Positions 1-19,879 of a DNA stretch of 64,000 nt are shown in pieces; positions within the stretch are counted from its first letter, which is position 1; each line of letters starts with the position of its first letter. The position numbers and the translations under genes were made by a program. The notes beneath the pieces were generated by a model, which made no database searches, was not told the origin of the DNA, and saw nothing but the letters and a program-made list of their open reading frames with translations. Source of the stretch: Micrasema longulum (Eukaryota; Arthropoda; Insecta; Trichoptera; Brachycentridae); the NCBI GenBank assembly GCA_022494885.1, contig JAGVSM010004976.1, positions 81,820 through 145,819 on the forward strand, in the 5' to 3' direction.

Positions 1-60
1 TATAGACACGCGAACCAATCAAAGCGTGGTTTATTAACCAACCACAGCTTGGCATTCCAA

Positions 61-780
61 GTAACCCTCGTCCTTCTATGCCCCCAGAATAGAACAAAGA
101 GATTACCTCAGACCCTTTTTACTCCTGGGAGAGGGGAAGAGTAGCGGTCTGCGTGGGGAGAAACGGGAACCAAACTCACCCGCCGCCGTTCGCGCCTTAG
201 TTGGGGAACGAGCCTCGGGGCATGAACGCGTCGTCCCCGGAACTCAAAAATGGTCGAAATAATACCTTGCTACAGTTTTGTTCCCTACAACAACCCGGCC
301 AGTAATCAATAGTTCCTGTCAATTTTAGATTCAGGTATGTAATACGTCACTCCTCGTCATTCAATTAAGAAGCCCTTCGGCCTATCATAATACTAATAAA
401 TTCATAATTTTAACTTAGGACGACCCCCACACGCCACGGTTGTAGGACCTCGCTCCACGGTAGAATAATCCTGTACGCGGTTGGATGCCCCCACACACGT
501 CATGGCCCTCTGGTCTGAGAGAACCGGTGGCGATCCAATAGCCCGCATACGTTGGCGACGGCCGCCCATGCGGTTGACCGCGCATGCTTCCCTATCGCCT
601 CAAGCAGCCCGCTTGACCTGGCTCCATAGCTCGTCGCTGGGCCCGAGAGCGTCCAGCCATCGGCAGCGCCCCCACGATGTTCCACCACACCACTGTCCGT
701 CGTATCAGATAAGCTCCACATTCCTTTCCATATGCATTACGCTTCGTGTAGAGTCATTCACGGGTAATCACAGCCCCGGC
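61..780. other. GC-rich block of unknown origin
   Basis: This block is clearly richer in G and C than the surrounding DNA, especially from about 120 to 240 and 420 to 710. Frames of 60-100 codons are open on both strands at 481-783 and 500-721, but neither has a convincing start, splice context or a domain I recognise. The abrupt base-composition change suggests part of a transposable element or a CpG-rich regulatory stretch, but this is inference and no function is assigned. Confidence 0.35.
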
Positions 781-1104
781 TAGTTAAATCTATTTGCTGG
801 TACCATAACCTGTAATGTTTGGGCCAGGAGCCCAACGTAAAATGCTACTAATCAATTGTTTATCCCTATTATCATTTTGCCTTGTATGTCTATAAAATGC
901 CCATTATTGGAATAAATTATATATTGTAAATGTAAAGCAAAACCTTACTATTAAAGTAGATAATCCCCCCTACGCATCGAAGAACCCAGGCGAGAAAGCC
1001 GTCACAAAGTCAAAGAATCCACTACCTGAGAAGGTCTCATGTTCCACTAGTATTGCTCTGCTATTCCATGTTCTAACTCTGAGAGAGAGATTGTAACTTG
1101 TTAC

Positions 1105-1158
1105 AATCTGTAAGAAAACATTTCTTATATCCAATTTCCCGTAGCACTGAACTTCCTC
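1105..1158 (-). mobile_element. Fragment of the GAGGAAGTTCAGT MITE family
   Basis: Read on the minus strand, this short piece begins with the terminal repeat GAGGAAGTTCAGT and continues with the GGGAAATTG motif seen at the ends of the longer copies near 15.3, 40.3, 57.7 and 60.2 kb. Only one end of the element is present. Confidence 0.55.
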
Positions 1159-1284
1159 ATTCCGAAACAGTACATTTAAGTATAGGTGTCTACTTTATAA
1201 ACCATGTCAATTTTTCTAGATTTATCAGCAATGTTTTGAGATTGTCCAAATTTTTGTTGACAAGGACTGGATTCAACCCCCTAG

Positions 1285-1440
1285 GGAGCTGTTAATATCA
1301 ACATATTGCACTTAAACCAGCCAATGACAGGTCATAAGCCCTGTGGATGCCTAGACATCTATATTACCTTATGTAAAATGTTCTCGGTGTCTGTTGTAAT
1401 ATGTTTTCTAGATTTACTGCGCATTATCAACACAGTGTTA
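1285..1440 (+). repeat. Dispersed repeat with the motif ACAGGTCATAAGCCC
   Basis: The motif AACCAGCCAATGACAGGTCA followed by TAAGCCCTGT and a TGCCTAGAC block recurs near 19.99-20.04 kb and 62.82-63.09 kb. Partial versions lie near 4.4, 21.25 and 24.3 kb. No coding potential is visible. It is probably a non-autonomous element or the 3' untranslated part of a LINE. Confidence 0.5.
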
Positions 1441-1989
1441 AAGTCAACCGGTTTTTGGAAAAAATATTCCTTCATTTATCTGTGATATACTTACATTAAT
1501 AAAGTATTTTTAATGTATTCACAATTTTAATTTTAAAGTATTAGATGTAAATGGGTCCTATATTTTGATGAGCAGGAGGTCCGTATTATTCACAGTTATT
1601 AGTAAACAATAACACCATTTTCAAGATAATTAAATTCAAAATATACATTTGCATAAACTAATTTCAATACTGGAATGTGTCACGTGTATTTAATTTTTTG
1701 TAAAGTAGTCCACTGGAACTGAATAATTATCGAATAGTTCCTTTAGTGATTCGATAAACCTTAATACCAAACATTCGAGGATGCTAAAAAAAAAACTTAT
1801 TTTCTGCAGATATGAGGTGGGCTTTATCTGCATCTAATGATGCATACAATACTACAATGGTTCATTTATGACAGTGCATCTCAATAATTTGTTTAATGAA
1901 GGCAAGACAAGATTATTAAGCCTCACGCTTCACCAGCCACGTGCACGACAGTCAAATAAGATGTACTCTACATTGATATAATAACATTA

Positions 1990-2650
1990 ATAATTTTACA
2001 GAAATTATTATTGAGAATAATATTCCGGTGCCCTCCAACATACCCATCAGAACAGTTGTTCCAATACATGAAGGTGCTGGATATGAGACAACTGTACCTA
2101 AAAGAAGAACTTACACACTTCTGATCGAACAATAAGGAGAGGTCTCAGCAAAATGTCCGTGCGAGGTTTTCCCAGAGCATGAATTATGTCATACCCAAAA
2201 CCCGTACAACTTTTGCTCAGAGGCATCTCTCATTTACCGCACCGAGTGTTTAATATTTTGGAAGAGCATATTAAGCTCTCAAGGACAAAAACTACTTTCA
2301 AGAAAGTAGTCAAGGACTGGATTTTCCTTAGTGGGAGGGATTTGAGTAGGAAACTCCTTGATGATTGATGAATGTTTGAGTTTACTGTTTACCATATTGA
2401 TGTGCCATATATATGTTTTTTTTTAAATATTAAAAGTATATTTATGTATTTTTTTATTTTTCAAAAATTATTTTCTATGTTTCTGATCCTATATTTGTGG
2501 TGATATACTCATGTGTCTGTGTCAACTAATTGCTAGTCCCATCTCAACACAGGACTTTTAGTCCCATGGAGTTGAGACATGTCTCAAATAATGTACAATA
2601 AACTTGTTTGTAAATAAATAAATAATAAATTAATAAATAATAAATAAATA
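1990..2650 (+). mobile_element. Non-LTR retrotransposon 3' fragment
   Basis: Frames at 1990-2368 encode a stretch resembling the last residues of a jockey/CR1-type reverse transcriptase ORF (APSVFNILEEHIK...FKKVVKDW). It is followed by a 3' untranslated region and a tail of AAAT-type repeats from about 2612. The 3' untranslated block (TCAACTAATTGCTAGTCCCA) recurs at 52.08-52.23 kb and, inverted, at 38.88-39.0 kb, which defines one LINE family. The ORF is broken and the copy is dead. Confidence 0.6.
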
Positions 2651-3240
2651 TAGGTAACATTAAAAATCCAAAAGTAATTACTATTATTATTAAAAGTAGC
2701 TGTGCATTAATTGCAATATTACCGTGAACAACTTTGATTTTTATCTTGTTAAAAGCACATACGACACACATTTACTCAAACAAAATAAAATGTAGGAACT
2801 TCACATCTACATGGTCCAACATTTTTATTAGTTTTTTCATATAAAATATGAAACATTAAAGATAATATCGTTCGGTTTCTTCACATTTTTTAACAAGAGT
2901 TGATAGCTACACATTTTTGAAAACTGAAATGTCTTCATAAATGGCATCAAATAATCTTATAAACAATTGATATAAAAAAAATATATAAAAAAATTTCATA
3001 TTGTATAAATGCAAAAAATAATATGATGTTCAGTTCGCAATTTTAATTGAATTGTTAATTTAGGATTAGCTTTTAACTTTAAACGTGCAATGTCTCACAA
3101 CTATTAAAATGTAGTTACTGACTGGTGCCAGAAACCAGATGATGCCGAGGACACTTAACAATATACTTTTTTTTTACACATGAAAATACGCAGAAAACAT
3201 GTACATGCATACATATAATTTTAAAGAACACATAAGTTTA

Positions 3241-12717
<9,477 letters not shown>

Positions 12718-13039
12718 TTTGGTATATTTCCAACTAATTATTAGAATTATATTTTAAAAAAGAGTCGTAATATCACTTTTTCAAAATCAACAAAATCGAT
12801 AAAGGCCGAAATGACAAACGCCACCTACGACCAAACCATAGATACTTAATGAAAATAGAAGCGTCGTATCCAATAATATAGGCTTTTTTTAAATGTTGTT
12901 AACATACTAAATTATTTTTCCTTAAATAAGTTATTTTTATTTATGAAAAAAAAACGTATTAGATTATTTTTTGCATTGAGGCATCTTCTTCTTCTTCGTT
13001 TTTTCATGGCCTTTTCACATCTCAACTCGGGTGTTCTGG

Positions 13040-13460
13040 CCAGTGTCGAGTATTTTTGTTTTTTTTTTTACATATATATACACCTGTGTTAGTAATATAA
13101 TATGTACAAGTTAGTATGTTAGTATTTAATATAATATATACATATAATAATAAAACATATTTACAGCTTTACACCATTTACAACTAGATATTTACATAGG
13201 ATTTTAAATACACGTTTATTGGGTGGGGACAGGAGAGTTAGAATATGAATAGGGAATGGGATATTAATATCAGAGAGGTCGGATAGGAAATCAGGATAAC
13301 AATCATTTATAGGCATTCAAAAAAAAAATGGTTTAAATCTTCCTGATCTAGCTGACATTCGCAAATGGCAGAGTCCCGGACATGGATTCTGAACAGGTGA
13401 GAACCATTGCAGCAGTGCCCAATGCACATTGAAGCATCGACATATACACATAAAAAGACA
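13040..13460 (-). mobile_element. LINE relic related to the RNase H-containing family
   Basis: The minus strand reads SMCIGHCCNGSHLFRIHVRD, CECQLDQEDLNHFFFEC and LSDINIPFPIHILTLLSPP. These match the region downstream of RNase H in the 6.3-8.1 kb element (RLRIGHCIVNKHLFKIKIMD, CECRLDEECIDHTLFGC). Only the C-terminal piece remains. Confidence 0.65.
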
Positions 13461-13998
13461 TGACCGAGCCCTCAAAAATGATGACACTTTTTTTGAACAC
13501 TTAACTCATGGCCAAACGTTATTCTTCAACCGCCAGCCAGGCTGTCCTTTAGAACTGAAACTAAAATGCCTGCTTGTGTCATGAAAGTTTATAAAAATCT
13601 TTTAGATACACATTGTAAAAAGGATTGTGAAACTTTTCATGGGTAAATATTTGTTTATGAGTGATTAACAAAGCTTAAAACAATTAAAATTCAAATATAA
13701 AAAAATACATGTTGTAAACGTCGAACTTTGCCTAGCAGCGCAGTTGTGAAGCTCTTCTTATTTACGTTGTTACGGTAGGAATACGTTTTTAGAATATAAA
13801 AAATGTGGGTAAATATTATTTTTTCATTCCCCAAAAGTCAGTGCAAAGAAGAAAATGGGTCAAAATTCGAAATGAATTTAAAGAAAGAATCTGATTGGGA
13901 TCCACCAAAAACCAACATTGGTTGTTAACGTTAAAATACAAAGTTTTTTAAAGACCAAAAATTTATATCCTTCTATTTTTAGTAGCATATGCATGATG

Positions 13999-14023
13999 AC
14001 TACTACACCACGGAGGCCGCCGT
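13999..14023 (-). mobile_element. Head fragment of SINE family C
   Basis: The stretch is the reverse complement of the GCGGCCTCCGTGGTGTAGT head of the SINE starting at 14411. Only about 25 bp remain, in opposite orientation. Confidence 0.5.
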
Positions 14024-14410
14024 ACTTAATAAATTACCCCCGTATATGTCACCATTCGGAACTCATATTGTAAAAAAATAATGTTTCGCGTGGTTTGATA
14101 CGAGCTATACTTACATTCAAAATATCAATGATAAAAACTTTTTTCCCGTAAAATAAGCAGGTATTTTCATTATTCATATTTTTTTGTCGGTATTGGGAAA
14201 TAATCCGACGATATTTGGAAATATTACAATACAAATTAACCTTCCAACACATTATTTTGTTTTCTAGGATTTCTCAAACAACGAAGCACTTTGATGATAA
14301 TAACCTTTTAGCCATTCTGAAATAAAAACGCACTTTAATTACAGCCGTTAAAAATAAATCGATTTAAAAAATGTTTACATGAATCTTTACTATAAGCACA
14401 ATATAAGTAG

Positions 14411-14598
14411 GCGGCCTCCGTGGTGTAGTGGTCAAGACGCTTGACTCACGCTCGGAAGGTTCCGGGTTCGATTCCCGGTGAGAACAAAAAAATCACAAAT
14501 GATTTTTTCTCAAGCCTGGGTGTTCTGTGATGTAATTCACCACTGTAATTGGGCCTACTGGCCTGTAGTGGTGCAAAAATAAATGAAAATGAAAATGA
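14411..14598 (+). mobile_element. SINE family C, tRNA-derived
   Basis: A tRNA-like head carries an A box (TGGTGTAGTGG) and a B box (GGTTCGATTCC), the internal RNA polymerase III promoter. A body with GGCCTACTGGCCTGTAGTGG follows, and it ends in short AAATG repeats. A true tRNA is excluded: the acceptor stem does not pair and the unit continues into the SINE body. Confidence 0.85.
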
Positions 14599-15305
14599 TC
14601 CTAATATTTTCCGTCAATTGTTAAAGTCAATTAGAGTTCGATCTCTTCAGCTTCAACCCTTCAGCAGTGTAGGACCACATTAAAAATGCATATTTCACAT
14701 CTACCTTGCTAGGAATTGAGCCTAGGACCTCAAACATGGTAGATTAACGCGGCAACCACTGCAATAAGAAGTGAACTGTTCCCAATTCATTAGTTAATAA
14801 TTCAGTTTTTAATCTTTAAAACACGAACTGAGTAGTAAATAAATGAACAGTTTATTTTCATTAATTGGTTTTATATTATAAAAATTTTAATCTAAGTTCA
14901 TTATAATTTAGTTTCTTAGAAATAATATTTAGTAGATAAGTTTTGATTTTAATATTGGGAACGTAGTCATAAGTTAATATTAAAAAGAGACATATAATTA
15001 AAGTAATAATGTGAGAGGTAGAAGAAACAAAATCCTGCTCGGGTGTTTTTTAAAACCACCGCTCCCCCTAGACACAGGGTAACCAAAGATCAGTCAGAAA
15101 AGGGGGAATAGTGAACAGGAGTTTTACAAGGCAAATGGCGGTGTCCAACGGATCCTTTGTCAATGATGAATATTAGCGTCATAATAATGTTCAGTTTCCA
15201 TCTATTCATACGCGTGATCGCAGAACTTGATTTTATAACATCTGAGATTTTTCTTTAATTTTTCTCAATCTCGCCATCTTAAAAAAATTACCCCTTATTT
15301 AACAT

Positions 15306-15695
15306 GAGAAACTTCAGCCTCAGGGGAAATTGGATACAAAAATGTTTTCTTGCGCGCGGTAAAAATAAAAACATTTAATTGTACTGCAAAGCTTCTTGAA
15401 AATGAACGAAAAAAATTGTAAAAAATATTTTGATAAAGAAGCACTATTTGAACGTCATTGGTTCATATGAATCAATCAATGATATGAAAGCTACGAATAA
15501 TATCCGGTTTACTTTCCGTAAACGAACCAATCGGAAGAACTGACAAAGAAGAACCTTTGACGGCATATGCGGAGTTATTTTAAAAGTTAAAAACTTTAAA
15601 AAAATCATAGCGTTGATAATACAATAAAAATAATGATCGTTTAGTTTAAAAGTCCACTAAGAAATAAAAAAAATTAAATAGACACTGAACTTCTC
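15306..15695 (+). mobile_element. MITE with GAGGAAGTTCAGT termini, copy 1
   Basis: The ends read GAGAAACTTCAGC and CACTGAACTTCTC, an imperfect terminal inverted repeat. The interior carries GTTTTCTTGCGCGCGGTAAA and CGTAAACGAACCAATCGGAA. The closest copy, with the same interior, is at 60.18-60.53 kb. More diverged copies lie at 57.71-58.15 kb and, inverted, at 40.25-40.60 kb. There is no coding capacity. Confidence 0.75.
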
Positions 15696-16372
15696 GTGAC
15701 ATTCAGAAAACAACGTTATAAAAAATAAATCAAGTTAAATAAATATGTTTAAATCCAGTACCTAAATATCTACAGTAAGGCATTGACTTAGCTACTTTAT
15801 CTATGATATTCACTTTGACATTTGCCTGGTTTTTAACGTGACAGTGTTTAGATCTTGTTTTCAAAATTTTGGTTTTATACTGTCTAAAAATTACGTTTAT
15901 TCTAAGTTATAAATAAATCGACAAACAGTGTTAATACTTTTTAGTAAAATTTATCAGGGTAAGGATAATTTAAGAACATTCTACGACTTTTAAAAATATT
16001 GGCACATTACAAGCACATTGCTCCATGCTGTAATTTAAAATGTATTATTTCTTCAAGAAATTAAATTAGTAATATACGATTTTTACTGTATAAGTTTATT
16101 TTCTAGCTCGGAAAATGTTTAAATCAATTCATCAACAATTGATAATTTCCAAAAAAATCATTATGTGTGTATTGCATTAAAAAAAATATATGCTTCTAAT
16201 TATCTAGTCATAAACTTGATATATAACTGAAAGCACTGCAATAATCAATCTATGGTATATAACCTATCTACAAATATTTGAACTTATCTATCCGATATGT
16301 ATAAAATATGTTTTAGGTTATATTTAATAATACCTTTATCATTATTTCAGTTCAGATTATACAAAATAAGAT

Positions 16373-19300
16373 ATGTCAAAGAAAAAATCCAAGGAAAAAT
16401 TATCGAAAAAGGCTCTTAGAAAGGAAAAAAAATTAAAGAAAATGACAGCTTTGGTAGCTGTTTCGAAATTGAATGACATTAAAATAGATGCTGATAGTTC
16501 CACCAAAAATGGCCGAAATGATGATGCAGGTCCCTCGAGAAAAAAAAATAAAAAGGATTTTTTTTCTGCACCAACCATGGATTGTGAGATGCCTGAAATC
16601 AATAGTAATGATCATATCCCTAACTTTTATCATATTTGGACATGTTTTATACTGACTTTAAATTGGAATTATAGTCCTTAAAATATAGCTTGATTCGAAT
16701 GACATTTGTCAGAAAAAGTGACGACATAACTTTGTAGTAACGTCAAAGGAGTTATTTATATTGACTCACGAAAAATCATTCGTATCTGGCGTGCTATTTT
16801 TTTTATACAATACTTGACACATAATTCAACATTAATTTATAAAATCAGCTTTAAAACTAAAAAAAACCTAATTATTAAGGACGTTCTTACAAGGTTACAT
16901 CATTTTTCAAAAACGTTGAAGATGGGAAAAATTGATCAATATAAATTGATTGAATAAAAAAATAATTCACTTGATGTTGTTCACTAAAAAAGTATAAATG
17001 TCTCACACTATAATAGGCTTGTTTTTGCGTTTTTAATATCAATTTTCGGAAACAGAGTTTCAAGATTGCATGAAATAACTGATAAAATCGATTTGATCAG
17101 TGATCAGTAATTTCCCATCACTAATGAGATTTGTTTGATAGCTTTCATTTTAATCAAGCTATATTTTAAGGACTATAAGTTGTGGTTAGGGATGCATACA
17201 ATATATTGATGTTTTCAAAATATTGATATATCGCTTAAACATTGAAATCGCATTTTTTTTTAAAAGTCAAATATACGGCAATATAATTTTATTGAAAAAC
17301 ATCTTGCTGGCATATTTTGATTTGGAACTCACCCTTTGAAACAACTAATCATGGTGTGGGGTGTAGTAATAGATCTTCAAGAATCCGTCGCTACCCCCAG
17401 TTAAACCTTTTTCATGAAAAAATTGGCAAAAAAATCTGCTGTCACAATGTTTAAAAAAAAATATATTATCACTATTCCATTCCCTTTCTGCACCTAATGG
17501 TACATAGGGCACTGCTTTAGTACACCAATCGCAGCGTATCTTGATCATTTTTGTTCCATGAAGGTAAGATAATCAGTCTTACGCTTCAGGTATCGGTCCA
17601 GGGACTATGAAATATTCTGGTGTGAAAACACCCTTTTAAATAAATATTTCATTTAAACTATGTCGGTAATCGAACCCGAGACCTCTTGCATGGTAGGCAA
17701 ACGCGCTGACCATTATACCACGAGGCCAACAAACATTATGTACATATATCTTTTATATTAGAAGTTTCTATAGTGTTTGCTGTTTTAAGTTTTTTGTTAA
17801 AATTTTACAGGTGAGGAAAACATTTTGAGTACTGTAGACTATAAATCTACTGACGACCCGTCGACATCTATAGAACTCAAACAAGAATATAGTGAACTTA
17901 AAAAAGAGGTGAATCGAATTCGAGCAAGAAAAGTTCATCCCAATATTAGGTTGAAGACTGTCGGAGAGCAAGCTTCACTCAGTACACATGTCGAGGAGAG
18001 GATTCCAATATTACTGACTGATATTCAGCACTTACTTCTGCTCTCCATTCTGAGTGAACCGTGCCCTTACTCTCCATTACGTTGGTGTCACATAGAGAAA
18101 CGTTCTCGCATCTCGCACACTCTGGTGCTCATACTCGATGGATTGTCCCTGTACTCTTATAGTGGCCACGAATCTTGTTTCAGTCATCTCAATAAATATT
18201 TCGACCACCGTATAGAAGTTATTACACCCTCGCTGTACGGAGGATCCATAGTGGAGGAGTTAGCTGCTGTTCCTCTAACTGACATTGAAAAGGAAGCCAT
18301 GATAGAGGAATTCGGAAGCATGGACGCCGCCATGGAAGCTAGGAAAGACTTAATGGTGATGCTAAGAGCTGTATTTCCAGTCGCCGAAGGGCTTAGACCG
18401 AAAGTGACTATGGATAAGCATTTGCGAGATAAATTCCCTCGCACGCAATTAGTGCTTTCTGCTTGGCAACTTGTAGAAGAAAATTACCCTCTTCCCCTGA
18501 AAGGGAAATTAAAGACTAGTTATTCAGATTATGTAATGACCAAGGATACATATGAACCAGTGAGTTCTACTTCTCCCATGTTCGGGCTAGATTGTGAAAT
18601 GTGTAGGACATGTGCCGGCTCTGAATTAACTCGGGTATCTCTTGTTGATGAACAACACCAAGTTGTGTATGAAAAACTGGTATTACCATTTAATAAAATA
18701 CTGGATTATTTAACGCAATATTCAGGTATCACCCCTAAATTACTGGCGGATGTCAATACACGTATTCAAGATGTCCAACGTGATATTCGAGAGATATTAC
18801 CTCCTAATGCTATTCTGGTCGGCCAATCCCTTAATTTTGATCTTCACGCTTTAAAAATGATGCACCCGTATGTAATCGATACCAGTGTTATATTTAATAT
18901 TTCCGGAGACAGAGTAAGAAAGAGTAAACTTAAAATATTAGCCAAAGAGTTTTTGAATGAAGATATACAGGACAGTTCTAAAGGTCATTGCTCCGTTGAA
19001 GATTCTCTCACTTCTCTTAAGTTGGTACAACTGAAGCTCTGCAATGATATGATATTTGGTGATGCAGTTCTCAAAGGACGGCAGAATTCTCAACAGAACT
19101 ACAACCATCTTATGAGCAACAAAACAGAATATACTACTAATATTTTTAATAAGATTGCGCAGCAGCACAAAACAAGCATTGTTATAGGTCATGAGACTAT
19201 TACTGAGAAATATTCTAACTACGTCAAAAAAATTCATAAAGATAAATCTTTAGACCCATCTATTAAACGAAAAAAACTGAAATTATTGCCATGCTCTGAT

Positions 19301-19531
19301 AACTCTAATGTTACTAAGAGTATGTGTGATTTGTTGGAAAAGCATAGTTTAATATTATCCCATTTCAATTATTCAGATTCAGATTTTAAAAATGAAGAAA
19401 CTTATAAAAATGTAGATAAGTGGATTAAGGAAATATGGTTAAAGTCTGCTGTGAATACATTATTTATTGTATTGTTTTCTGGAGACAAAGACTGTAATGG
19501 TGTCTCTTTTATAGGTGTTAAAAAAACATGA
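16373..19531 (+). CDS. REXO5: REXO5-type RNA exonuclease (DEDDh family)
   Basis: 3'-5' exonuclease of the REXO5/NEF-sp family, which in flies trims snoRNA and rRNA 3' ends in the nucleolus. There are two exons, 16373-16604 and 17811-19531, joined in phase by a GT..AG intron that contains a SINE; the product is 650 residues. The lysine-rich N-terminus (MSKKKSKEKLSKKALRKEKK) looks like a nuclear or nucleolar signal. The exonuclease domain spans about 334-490, with FGLDCEMC, KILDYLTQYSGIT, ILVGQSLNFDLHALKMMHPY, VIDTS and GHCSVEDS. The catalytic set D338, E340, D421, H470 and D475 is complete. A C-terminal stretch (NTLFIVLFSGDKDCNGVSFI) resembles part of an RNA-recognition motif. A short in-phase intron after residue ~645 could extend the protein to 19879 (see the next entry). 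A TATA-like promoter was not identified. Confidence 0.93.
16605..17810 (+). other. REXO5 intron with a SINE insertion
   Basis: Donor GTAATG at 16605 and acceptor TTTTACAG ending at 17810. The intron is AT-rich, with a SINE family A copy on the minus strand at 17.47-17.73 kb near its 3' end and no other recognised content. Confidence 0.8.
17471..17730 (-). mobile_element. SINE family A
   Basis: Near full-length copy on the minus strand. The head (GTGGTATAATGGTCAGCGCG, B box GGTTCGATTACC) is at the right and the core (GAAGCGTAAGACTGATTATC) in the middle, with the left end GGAATGGAATAG-like. It resembles the copies at 10.86, 29.37 and 43.93 kb. Confidence 0.85.
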
Positions 19532-19621
19532 AATTAAAAAAAATACAAAATAAAATATTTCAATTGTCGCAGTCGTTTTTTTTTATTTTACTGCCATCGT
19601 GTTATTTCTTTATTGGGCGAG

Positions 19622-19879
19622 GTAGAAAAGAAGAAACAATGTTTTAAGTATGTCAGAACGTTTGTAGAAATTTGTTATTCTGTTGCTTTCGCAAAGGTGG
19701 AGGACGCTTCGCTTGAACATAATTTCCTTAATATTTACGCATTAACAAAGTCTTCTCTACCTCCACGACAGTATTCAGAATCGCACCCCTGGTATAAGAA
19801 GTACAAAAATTGGAAAAGTGTTTTCAGGTGTTGCCTAGTAGGTGAAATAATTAAACCAGATGAATTTAACCAGCATTAA
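19622..19879 (+). CDS. Candidate terminal exon of REXO5 or separate small ORF
   Basis: The open frame VEKKKQCFKYVRTFVEICYS continues through VAFAKVEDASLEHN and LPPRQYSESHPWYKKYKNW to a stop at 19879, where TAATAAA overlaps the stop codon as a poly(A) signal. Preceding TTATTTCTTTATTGGGCGAG could serve as a splice acceptor. Joined in phase 0 to a GTTAAA donor at 19517, it would replace the last five residues of REXO5 with 85 new ones, and CYSVAFAKVEDA could then supply the missing RNP1-like strand of an RRM. This is inference. No ATG lies at its start, so an independent gene is less likely. Confidence 0.45.
   Translation, partial: VEKKKQCFKYVRTFVEICYSVAFAKVEDASLEHNFLNIYALTKSSLPPRQYSESHPWYKKYKNWKSVFRCCLVGEIIKPDEFNQH

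Larger units (their letters stand above)
12718..16372. other. Intergenic region between divergent thioesterase and REXO5 genes
   Basis: The two genes start here in opposite directions about 3.65 kb apart, so both promoters should lie in this stretch. It contains a LINE relic at 13.04-13.46 kb, a SINE at 14.41-14.60 kb and a MITE at 15.31-15.69 kb. The rest is AT-rich without a recognised gene or promoter motif. Confidence 0.6.

Noticed and set aside
481..783. 100-codon ORF in the GC-rich block
   Set aside because: Starts with a non-ATG codon, has no recognisable domain and a competing open frame on the other strand; compositional bias explains both.
14411..14485. tRNA gene
   Set aside because: A and B boxes are present, but the sequence continues into a SINE body and the ends cannot form an acceptor stem. 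The same applies to the heads at 46.09, 46.39 and 52.74 kb.
16357..16633. Two minus-strand ORFs of 66-81 codons
   Set aside because: Antisense shadows of the lysine-rich first exon of REXO5.
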